The notes below the pieces were generated by a model. The model saw only the letters and a list, made by a program, of their open reading frames with translations, had not been told where the DNA came from and searched no databases. The position numbers and the translations under genes were made by a program. A stretch of 64,000 nt of DNA from assembly GCA_965279115.1 (NCBI GenBank), contig OZ257137.1, forward strand, positions 5,084,001-5,148,000. The letters are read 5' to 3'. Numbering within the stretch: the first letter of the stretch is position 1; every line of letters begins with the position of its first letter. The stretch is from JAEUOS01 sp965279115. Its GTDB lineage: Bacteria; Pseudomonadota; Gammaproteobacteria; Burkholderiales; JAEUOS01. This document shows, piece after piece, positions 45,386-52,344 of this stretch.

Positions 45386-45425
45386 CCGGCGCCCCGCGAT
45401 GTGCTGGAGGGCTGACGTCGCCTTC

Positions 45426-46055
45426 ATGGGCAAGCTGTTGCGCGGCGCATGCTCGCTGGTCGCGGCGCTGCTGCTGGTCGCCCCGGGTGCCGCGGCGGGG
45501 ATTTCCGCCTACGAAGACGCCGAGGGCGGCTGGTTCCTCACCGACGCGCCTGATGCGCCCGGCTTCAGGCTGTTGTTCACGCTGTCTGAACTTGGCGCGC
45601 GCACCATGCCGCCGGCGCAAGCCTCCGTGGGCGCCTGCGGGGATGCATCGCGGGGCATGCCGGCATGGCATGCCCAGGTCGACCCGCTTGCCGCAGGGCT
45701 CGGGCTCGACCCCAACCTGATCCGTGCGGTGATCTGGGCCGAGTCGCGCTGCAATCCGCGCGCGCTCTCGCCCAAGGGGGCCCAGGGGCTCATGCAGTTG
45801 ATGCCCGCCACCGCACGCGAGTACGGCGTGCGCGATGCCTACGACCCGGCGCAGAACATCGCCGCCGGCGCGCGCTACCTGCGCGACCTGCTGACGCTCT
45901 TTTCCGGCAATCTCGAACTTGCGCTCGCCGCCTACAACGCCGGGCCGCGCAATGTGATGGCCGCGCGCATGCAGATTCCGCCGTTTCGCGAGACGCGTGC
46001 CTACGTCCCGGCGGTGCTGGGTCGCCTTGCCATGCTGCGGGCCCGCGCCGGCTGA
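45426..46055 (+). CDS. Lytic transglycosylase (SLT domain)
   Basis: A 209-residue exported muramidase-fold protein. The signal peptide runs to GAAAG. The SLT domain begins LDPNLIRAVIWAESRCNPRALSP near residue 103 with catalytic Glu in AESRCN, followed by GLMQLMPATAREYGV and the YNAGPRNVMAA motif. It should open peptidoglycan locally, fitting assembly of the envelope-spanning secretion complex encoded just downstream. An ATG nine codons earlier exists; 45426 starts directly at the signal peptide. Confidence 0.85.
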   Translation: MGKLLRGACSLVAALLLVAPGAAAGISAYEDAEGGWFLTDAPDAPGFRLLFTLSELGARTMPPAQASVGACGDASRGMPAWHAQVDPLAAGLGLDPNLIRAVIWAESRCNPRALSPKGAQGLMQLMPATAREYGVRDAYDPAQNIAAGARYLRDLLTLFSGNLELALAAYNAGPRNVMAARMQIPPFRETRAYVPAVLGRLAMLRARAG

Positions 46056-46133
46056 TCGGAATGCCGCATGGCAGCGATGGCATGGTCGCAAGACCGTGCG
46101 CCATTTGCATTCAAGTTCACTCGGGCACCGGGA

Positions 46134-46166
46134 TTAAACGTGCCGGTCATATCCCGCAACTAGACT
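46134..46166 (+). promoter_or_regulatory. Promoter element of the gspG operon (shared with epsD)
   Basis: TTAAACG (46134-46140) and GGTCATA (46145-46151) are 11 bp apart; TAGACT at 46161-46166 is the -10. The start codon is about 300 bp downstream, leaving a long leader with repeats and a hairpin. Confidence 0.5.
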
Positions 46167-46226
46167 GGCCAGCAGACCTGATTGCTGGCGCAGCGTCACC
46201 TCGCCCGCAGCAAGCCGTTCGACATG

Positions 46227-46255
46227 AATGACGAAAGAATGACATTAAGGTCACT
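46227..46255. promoter_or_regulatory. Pho-box-like direct repeats in the gspG leader
   Basis: AATGACG (46227-46233) and AATGACA (46238-46244) are spaced 11 bp apart; GGTCACT follows at 46249. Read on the minus strand this is TGTCATT-4-CGTCATT, close to the PhoB consensus. No leftward gene follows, so any effect would be on the rightward secretion operon. Confidence 0.45.
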
Positions 46256-46256
46256 C

Positions 46257-46280
46257 TGATTAGCCCGAAAGGGCTAATCA
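46257..46280 (+). repeat. Perfect 10-bp hairpin with GAAA loop
   Basis: TGATTAGCCC (46257-46266), loop GAAA, and GGGCTAATCA (46271-46280). GNRA loops are very stable in RNA. No T-run follows, so a terminator is unlikely. It lies in the leader of the gspG operon within the 46056-46464 gap, which otherwise holds no gene. Confidence 0.6.
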
Positions 46281-46464
46281 CGCAGGTGCCAATCGGACTA
46301 CGGTTCGTGGGTCGTTCGCTTCATCACAGTGTCACGTGAAGTTCATAACCTCGTTTATTTTCGGCGTTCCCAGGCGCCTTGGCCTGTGCGACAGCCGCAG
46401 CCTTTGCGCTGGCGCCGCAAATCTCTCGACGCACATAATGAATCTCGAAGCAATCGGCAGGGTG

Positions 46465-46881
46465 ATGCACAAGCGTGCGCGTCAACGCGGCTTCACCCTG
46501 CTTGAGCTGCTGGTGGTGATGGTCATCATCGGCCTTCTGGCCGGCTACGTCGGCCCGCGCCTGTTTTCGCAGATCGGCAAGTCCGAAACCAAGGCGGCCA
46601 AGGCACAGATCGTCTCGCTTGAATCGGCGCTTGACCAGTACCGGCTCGACACCGGCCGCTACCCCAGCACCGAACAGGGCCTCGCCGCGTTGATGGCCAA
46701 GCCCGCCAACGAGAACCGCTGGGCCGGACCCTACCTGCGCAAGAGCATCCCCGACGACCCCTGGGGCAAGCCCTACATCTACAAGCAGCCCGGCGAGCAT
46801 GGCGAATTCGACCTGTTCTCCTACGGCAAGGACGGCGCGCCGGGCGGCACTGGCGACGCCGCCGACGTCGTCAACTGGTAG
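46465..46881 (+). CDS. gspG: Type II secretion major pseudopilin GspG
   Basis: A 138-residue prepilin with the cleavage motif RQRGFTLLELLVVMVIIG near residues 7-24: Gly-Phe processing site and Glu+5. The C-terminal domain has TGRYPSTEQGLAALMAKP, GPYLRKSIPDDPWGKPYIY and FDLFSYGKDGAPGG, the Ca2+-binding region of GspG. It forms the pseudopilus that pushes substrates through GspD. ATG at 46465 gives a normal short leader and has CAGG upstream; an ATG at 46438 is possible. No prepilin peptidase gene is in the window. Confidence 0.92.
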   Translation: MHKRARQRGFTLLELLVVMVIIGLLAGYVGPRLFSQIGKSETKAAKAQIVSLESALDQYRLDTGRYPSTEQGLAALMAKPANENRWAGPYLRKSIPDDPWGKPYIYKQPGEHGEFDLFSYGKDGAPGGTGDAADVVNW

Positions 46882-46890
46882 GGCCGGCCG

Positions 46891-48072
46891 ATGCGATTCA
46901 AGGCCAGGGTGGTCCAGCCGGGCGGTGCCATCGCGGTGGTCGAGGTCAGCGCCGGCGACGCGCGTGAAGCCGCGGCGCGGATTGCTGCCGACGGCCTCGG
47001 CCTGCTCTCGCTGGCCAGGGCCGGCGGGCTGGCGGGAAAGGGCGAGGGCAAGTTTCCGCTCACCCAGTTCGCCCAGGAGTTGCGTTCGCTTCTTGATTCC
47101 GGCGTGGCCCTGATCGAGGCGGTGCAGACGCTGGCTGAAAAGGAGCCGCGCGCGGCCACCCGCCAGGTGTTCGACCGGCTCGCCGCGACGCTGGCGGAAG
47201 GGCGCACCTTTTCCGCCGCGCTGGAAGCCGACCCGGGTGCGTTTCCCGCGCTGTTCGTCGCCACCGTGCGCGCCAGCGAGCGCACCGGCGACATCGGCGA
47301 GGCGCTGGCGCGCTTCGTCGCCTACCGGCAGCAGCAGGAACTGGTGCGTTCACGCCTGATCAATGCGTCGATCTACCCGGTGCTGCTGCTGGGCGTGGGC
47401 AGCCTGGTGATCCTGTTCCTCCTGTCCTACGTGGTGCCGCGCTTTTCCAAGGTGTACGCCGACATCGGCGGCGACCTGCCCCTGATGTCGCAGTGGCTGC
47501 TGGCCGCCGGCACCGCGCTGGACCAGCACATGCTCGCTTTCGCCATTGGCGGCGCGGCCGGCATCGCCGCCCTGGTGCTGCTGGCGCGCACGCCGGCGGT
47601 GGCGGCCTGGTTCGGCGCCACCCTGTGGAAAGTGAAGTTCATCGCCGAGCGCATGCTCACCTACCAGCTGGCGCGCTTTTTTCGCACCACCGGCATGCTG
47701 GTGCGCGGCGGCGTGCCGGTGGTCACCGCACTGGCCATGTCCGAAGGCCTGTTGCAGGCCCACCTGCGGCCGGCATTGCGCGAGGCGGTCACCAGGGTGC
47801 GCGAGGGCCAGCCGCTTTCGGGCGCGCTGGAAAACCAGCGCCTGACCACCCCGGTGATCCAGCGCATGTTGCGCGTGGGCGAAAAGACCGGCGAACTCGG
47901 CGGCATGATGGAGCGCATCGCGGTGTTCTACGACGCCGAGGCCGAGCGCGCCGCCGAATGGCTCACGCGCCTGTTCAGCCCGCTCCTGATGCTGGCCATG
48001 GGCCTTCTCATCGGCACGGTGGTGGTGCTCATGTACCTGCCGATCTTCCAGCTGGCGGAGCAGGTGCGATGA
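46891..48072 (+). CDS. gspF: Type II secretion inner-membrane platform protein GspF
   Basis: A 393-residue platform protein with two repeated T2SSF domains (about 55-180 and 260-385). Conserved parts are FAQELRSLLDSGVALIEAV near 55, ASERTGDIGEALARFVAY near 130, FRTTGMLVRGGVPVVTAL near 265 and VGEKTGELGGMMERIAVFY near 335. Three hydrophobic helices anchor it. The stop overlaps the gspE start as ATGA. Confidence 0.92.
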   Translation: MRFKARVVQPGGAIAVVEVSAGDAREAAARIAADGLGLLSLARAGGLAGKGEGKFPLTQFAQELRSLLDSGVALIEAVQTLAEKEPRAATRQVFDRLAATLAEGRTFSAALEADPGAFPALFVATVRASERTGDIGEALARFVAYRQQQELVRSRLINASIYPVLLLGVGSLVILFLLSYVVPRFSKVYADIGGDLPLMSQWLLAAGTALDQHMLAFAIGGAAGIAALVLLARTPAVAAWFGATLWKVKFIAERMLTYQLARFFRTTGMLVRGGVPVVTALAMSEGLLQAHLRPALREAVTRVREGQPLSGALENQRLTTPVIQRMLRVGEKTGELGGMMERIAVFYDAEAERAAEWLTRLFSPLLMLAMGLLIGTVVVLMYLPIFQLAEQVR

Positions 48073-49760
48073 ACGCGCCGGCCGAGCTGCCGCGCGGCGC
48101 CATGCCCGCGGCGCAATTCGAGGCCGCATTGGCCGCCGCGCGCGCGCGCGCCGCCGGACGCTCCGTCACCGCCTGCCTGGAGGAACAGCTCGGCCTCGAC
48201 CCGGCCGCCTTCATCGCCGCGCTGGCCGACTACACCGGCATTGCGGCGATGACGGTGGCCGGCATCGAACGCTATGCGCCGGCCTTCGACCTGCTGCCGT
48301 TCGCCGACGCGCAGGCGCGCGAGCTGCTCCTGCTGCGCGATGGCGCGCACCTGCTGGCGGTGACCGCCGACCCCTTCAACCACACCCGCCGCGCCTGGCT
48401 GACCGAGCGCGCCGGCGGCCCGCTGGAATGGCGCATCGCGCATTTCACCGAAATCGCCGCCTGGCTGGGCCGCCACGAAAAGGACCTGAAGGCGATGGAC
48501 AGCCTCTTGAGCCTGGGCGGCGCCACGCGTGACGAGGCTGGCGTCGAGGACCTGTCGCTGGCGGCGATCAACGCGCATGCCTCGCCGGTGGTCAAGCTGG
48601 TCGATTCCACGCTCTACGACGCGCTTTCCGCGGGCGCCTCCGACATCCATCTCGAATGCGGGCCCGACGGCATGCACATCAAGTACCGCCTTGACGGGGT
48701 GCTGTCCGCAGTGGGCAGCGCCGCCGGGACCGAGATGGCCGAGCAGGTGATCTCGCGCATCAAGGTGATGGCCGAACTCGACATCGCCGAGCGGCGCGTG
48801 CCGCAGGACGGCCGCTTCAAGGTGAAGAAGGGCGGCCGCGAGATCGACTTTCGCGTCTCCATCATGCCCAGCGTGTTCGGCGAGGACGCGGTGCTGCGCA
48901 TTCTCGACAAGCAGGGCCTGGCCGAAGCCAACCGCGGCATCACCCTGACCAGCCTGGGCTTCACCGGCCGCGACCGCGAGGTGATCCGCGACCTGGCCAG
49001 CGCCCCCTACGGCATGCTGCTGGTCACCGGGCCCACCGGCAGCGGCAAGACCACCACCCTGTATGCGGCCATCGGCGAGGTCAACGACGGCGCACACAAG
49101 TTCATCACCATCGAGGACCCGGTCGAATACCAGTTGCCCGGGGTGGTGCAGATACCGGTGAACGAGAAGAAGGGCCTCACCTTCGCGCGCGGCCTGCGTT
49201 CCATATTGCGTCACGACCCGGACCGCATCATGGTGGGCGAGATCCGTGACACCGAGACCGCGCAGATCGCGGTGCAATCCGCGCTCACCGGCCACCTGGT
49301 GTTCACCACCGTGCATGCCAACAGCGTGTTCGACGTGATCGGCCGCTTCCTGCACATGGGGGTGGACCCGTACAGCTTCGTGTCGGCGCTGAACGGCATC
49401 CTGGCCCAGCGCCTGATGCGCATCAACTGTCCGCAGTGCAGCGTGGCGGTGGTGCCGGAACCCGAGCAACTGGCGCGCTCCGGGCTGGACGCGGCGGAGG
49501 TCGCCGGTTTCGATTTCCGCGCCGGCGCCGGCTGTGCGCATTGCCGCGGCACCGGCTATCGCGGGCGCCGCGCCGTCACCGAGATCCTGGTGCTCGACGA
49601 CAAGCTGCGCGAGCTGATCATCGCCCGCGAACCGGTGCGTGTGCTCAAGGAGGCGGCGCGCGCGCGCGGCACCCGCACCCTGCGCGAAGCCGGGGTGGCG
49701 CTGGTGAAAAGCGGCGACACTTCGCTGGCCGAACTCAACCGCGTCACGCTGGTCGGATAA
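48069..49760 (+). CDS. gspE: Type II secretion ATPase GspE
   Basis: A 563-residue assembly ATPase. An N1/N2 domain covers the first 150 residues. Catalytic motifs: DIHLECGPDGMHIKYRLDG near 196, Walker A GPTGSGKTTTLY near 320, Asp box ITIEDPVEYQL, Walker B IMVGEIRDTETAQIA near 388 and His box LVFTTVHANS. Two CxxC pairs (INCPQC and AGCAHC) form the zinc-binding CM domain typical of GspE/PilB. It powers pseudopilus assembly with GspF. Confidence 0.93.
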   Translation: MNAPAELPRGAMPAAQFEAALAAARARAAGRSVTACLEEQLGLDPAAFIAALADYTGIAAMTVAGIERYAPAFDLLPFADAQARELLLLRDGAHLLAVTADPFNHTRRAWLTERAGGPLEWRIAHFTEIAAWLGRHEKDLKAMDSLLSLGGATRDEAGVEDLSLAAINAHASPVVKLVDSTLYDALSAGASDIHLECGPDGMHIKYRLDGVLSAVGSAAGTEMAEQVISRIKVMAELDIAERRVPQDGRFKVKKGGREIDFRVSIMPSVFGEDAVLRILDKQGLAEANRGITLTSLGFTGRDREVIRDLASAPYGMLLVTGPTGSGKTTTLYAAIGEVNDGAHKFITIEDPVEYQLPGVVQIPVNEKKGLTFARGLRSILRHDPDRIMVGEIRDTETAQIAVQSALTGHLVFTTVHANSVFDVIGRFLHMGVDPYSFVSALNGILAQRLMRINCPQCSVAVVPEPEQLARSGLDAAEVAGFDFRAGAGCAHCRGTGYRGRRAVTEILVLDDKLRELIIAREPVRVLKEAARARGTRTLREAGVALVKSGDTSLAELNRVTLVG

Positions 49761-49768
49761 GGCCGGCG

Positions 49769-50548
49769 ATGCGCATTCCCTTCATGCCTCCGGCGCTCGA
49801 CCTGCAATGCATGGCCGACGAGGTGGTGGCGCTGGCCGGGCAGGGCCGCACCCGGCTGCGCATGCGGCCGGCGCCGCGCGCCGCCGGCGCACCGGCCTGG
49901 GGCGCGATGCTTGAGGCGCTGAAACAACTGCTGGCCGTCGACCTGGGCGGCGCGCGGCGTGCGCGGGTGCTTCTGGCAGACCGCTTTGTGCGCTACTGCC
50001 TGGTGCCGCGCGAGGCCGGCCTTGCGCGCAACGACGAAATCGCCGCCTGGGCGCGCCATGCCTTTCGCGCCGAGTATGGCGCGGTGGTCGACACCTGGCG
50101 GGTGAGCGTCGATATCGACGCCGCAGGCACCAGCGTGGCCGCGCTCATCGAGCCTGAACTCCTGCACGGCATCGAGCAGGTCTGCGCCTCGGCGGGTCTG
50201 CGGCTGGCTTCGCTGGCGCCGCACTTCGGCGCGGCGCAGGCCGGCCTCGCGGCGCGCATTCGCGAGCGCGACACCTGGTTCGCCGTGCTCGAAGCCGGCC
50301 ATCTTGCCGCCGCCCTGCGCGCCGATGGCACCTGGCGGCATTTCGTCACCGCGCGCCTGGGTGATTCGGACGGCGTGCCCGACATCGCCGCGATCCTCGC
50401 GGAACTGGCGGCGCAGTCGCTTGGGGTGGCCGCCGCGCGCGCGGTGCGCACCCTGCACCTGGCGGTTCCGCCGCCGGCCGCCGCGCCGGCGCACGCGCCG
50501 GGCTGGACCCTCAAGCGCTGGGTCGACCCCTGTGCCCTGGCGGGCTGA
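49769..50548 (+). CDS. PilM/GspL-like cytoplasmic assembly protein
   Basis: A 259-residue soluble protein with a divergent actin-like fold. Segments such as RRARVLLADRFVRYCLVP, ARHAFRAEYGAVVDTWRVSV and DTWFAVLEAGHLAAALRADG suit PilM or the cytoplasmic part of GspL. The first 40 residues are degenerate. Position before PilN- and PilO-like genes supports a PilM role as the link between the ATPase and the periplasmic frame. Similarity by eye only; the ATP-site residues could not be confirmed. Confidence 0.6.
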   Translation: MRIPFMPPALDLQCMADEVVALAGQGRTRLRMRPAPRAAGAPAWGAMLEALKQLLAVDLGGARRARVLLADRFVRYCLVPREAGLARNDEIAAWARHAFRAEYGAVVDTWRVSVDIDAAGTSVAALIEPELLHGIEQVCASAGLRLASLAPHFGAAQAGLAARIRERDTWFAVLEAGHLAAALRADGTWRHFVTARLGDSDGVPDIAAILAELAAQSLGVAAARAVRTLHLAVPPPAAAPAHAPGWTLKRWVDPCALAG

Positions 50549-50553
50549 AGCAA

Positions 50554-51093
50554 ATGCGCGCGCTCAATCTCGATTTCATCCACACCCGTCGCCCGACCAG
50601 CCTGGTGGGGCTGGCGCTGTTTGCCGCGGGCGCGCTCACCGCCGGGGCACTGGCGCTGGAGGCGCAGGAGGCACGCGAAACCCTTGATGATCTGGTTGCG
50701 CAAAGCGCGCAGATGGAGCGCCGCCTGCGCGCGCAGCGCGCCCTGTCCGCACCCGCGGCCGCGCCGCTGCCCGAGGAGGCGCGCGCCATGCGCGAGGCCA
50801 ACCAGGTGATCGCGCGGCTGCACGCCCCCTGGCCGCGCCTGCTCGGCGACACCGCGGCGGCGGCGGGCAAGGAAGTCGCGCTCACCGGACTGAACCCGGA
50901 CACCCAGAGCCGCAGTGTGCGCATCGCCGGCGAGGCGCCCGACCTCGCGGCGGTGTACGCGTTTGTCGAACGCCTGCAGGCGCGCCCGGGCTTCGTGCAT
51001 GTGCACCTGGCGCAGCATCAGGTCGCGCGCGACGCCGGTGCCGGGCCGCGCGTCGGTTTCGTGGTGGTGGCGCAGTGGAGCGGGCCGGCATGA
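50554..51093 (+). CDS. PilN-like inner-membrane assembly protein
   Basis: A 179-residue bitopic protein: a short cytoplasmic N-terminus (MRALNLDFIHTRRPT, resembling the PilN motif that contacts PilM), one helix (residues 16-38), a coiled coil (40-85) and a ferredoxin-like periplasmic domain ending AYAFVERLQARPGFVHVHLA-type sequence. Its stop overlaps the next start as ATGA. The GspL/PilN fold assignment rests on order and architecture. Confidence 0.65.
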   Translation: MRALNLDFIHTRRPTSLVGLALFAAGALTAGALALEAQEARETLDDLVAQSAQMERRLRAQRALSAPAAAPLPEEARAMREANQVIARLHAPWPRLLGDTAAAAGKEVALTGLNPDTQSRSVRIAGEAPDLAAVYAFVERLQARPGFVHVHLAQHQVARDAGAGPRVGFVVVAQWSGPA

Positions 51094-51782
51094 GCCGCGC
51101 CGCCGCTCCCGGCCGCCTGGCCATCTATGCTGCTGGCGTGGCGCCGGCATTGCGCGCCTTTGTGCGCGACATCGGCCTCCTGGGCATCTTGGGCCTCGTG
51201 CTGCTGGCGGCCGCCGGCCCGGCCTGGTGGCTGCTGGTGCGCGCGCCGCAACGCGAGGCCGCCGAGATCAAGTCCGACCTGGCGCGCCTGCGCGCGCGCC
51301 GCCTGGTGGCCGCCGAGCGGGTGGTCGCGGTGCCGCCGGCGCAGCAGATCGAGCGCTTTCGCGCCGCCTTTCCCGACGCCGCCACGACTCCCGCGGCGCT
51401 GGCGCAGATCAGCCGCCTGGCCGCGGCCAACAAGGTGGCGCTCGCCAGCGGCGACTACCGGCTTGCCGAGGAACGCGCGCTCGGCATGGCGCGCTACGAG
51501 GTGCGCTATCCGGTCAAGGGCGCCTGGCGCGATGTTTTCACCCTGCTGGCGGCGCTGCTCAACGAGATGCCGGCCCTGGCGCTCGATGAGGTGGTGTTCA
51601 AGCGCGAGTCGCGCAACGCGGCGGACGTCGAGGCGCAGTTGCGGCTTTCGCTTTACTTCATCGACACGGCGGCCACGCCCGGCTACCGAATCAAGCCGCC
51701 TGGCGGGACGGTGCCCGCGGCCGCAACGTCGCCTGCCGCCACTGCCGCGCCGGCGGCGCGGCGCGGAGGCAGCGATGGCTGA
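51090..51782 (+). CDS. PilO/GspM-like inner-membrane assembly protein
   Basis: A 230-residue bitopic protein: one transmembrane helix (about 28-48), a coiled coil (55-85) and a periplasmic ferredoxin-like domain (QIERFRAAFPDAATTP, later VFTLLAALLNEMPALALDEV). This is the layout of PilO and GspM, partner of PilN. The C-terminal 30 residues are Ala/Pro-rich. Its ATG is within the ATGA overlap and it overlaps the next gene by 8 bp. Confidence 0.65.
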   Translation: MSRAAAPGRLAIYAAGVAPALRAFVRDIGLLGILGLVLLAAAGPAWWLLVRAPQREAAEIKSDLARLRARRLVAAERVVAVPPAQQIERFRAAFPDAATTPAALAQISRLAAANKVALASGDYRLAEERALGMARYEVRYPVKGAWRDVFTLLAALLNEMPALALDEVVFKRESRNAADVEAQLRLSLYFIDTAATPGYRIKPPGGTVPAAATSPAATAAPAARRGGSDG

Positions 51783-52344
51783 GGCACGCCAGCGCCTGCT
51801 GTGGGTTGCCGCCGCCGTCACCGTGGTGGGGGTGATCGTCGCTGCCCGGGTCGAGGACGAGCCGGAGCCGCCCGCGCGCGATGCGCGCCGCGCGGCCGCG
51901 GGCATGGCCGGGGCGGGCATCGAGCGCGCCGCGCGCCCGGTCGGCGCCGCGCGTGCCGGCCTGCCCGACGCGGCGCCGCCGGCGATCGGCGAGATGACAC
52001 GCTCTTCGTTCGACGCCGCGGTGGCCGAACGCATCGCCCAGGCATGGGAGCCGGCACCGCCGCCCGCGCCTACCCCCAGCGAGCGCGCCGCGCAGAAGGC
52101 GGCACTGGCCGTCAAGCCGCCGCCGCCGCAGGCGCCGGCCTTGCCGTTCCGCGTGATCGGCCGTTTCAACGACGGCGCCACCAGCGCGGCCATTGTGCTG
52201 TCCGGCCAGGCGGTGCATGTACTGCGCCGCGGCGACGTGGTCGAGCGCAATTACCGCGTCGAAGATGTGAACGAAAAGGAAGCCACCCTCATGTACCTGC
52301 CGTTGAAGATCTCCCAGAAGCTCGACCTGGGAGCGGCGCGATGA
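51775..52344 (+). CDS. PilP/GspC-like periplasmic connector
   Basis: A 189-residue protein with one N-terminal helix (residues 8-22), a long Pro/Ala-rich linker, and a compact C-terminal beta domain: LPFRVIGRFNDGATSAAIV, LSGQAVHVLRRGDVVERNYRVEDVNEKEATLMYL. This matches the homology-region/PilP fold that docks on the N0 domain of secretins. Sequence is too divergent to name. It overlaps the secretin start by 4 bp. Confidence 0.6.
   Translation: MAEARQRLLWVAAAVTVVGVIVAARVEDEPEPPARDARRAAAGMAGAGIERAARPVGAARAGLPDAAPPAIGEMTRSSFDAAVAERIAQAWEPAPPPAPTPSERAAQKAALAVKPPPPQAPALPFRVIGRFNDGATSAAIVLSGQAVHVLRRGDVVERNYRVEDVNEKEATLMYLPLKISQKLDLGAAR

Noticed and set aside
47928..49541. 537-codon antisense frame over gspE
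   Set aside because: The sense strand carries all GspE motifs; the antisense product is Ala/Gly/His-rich and featureless.
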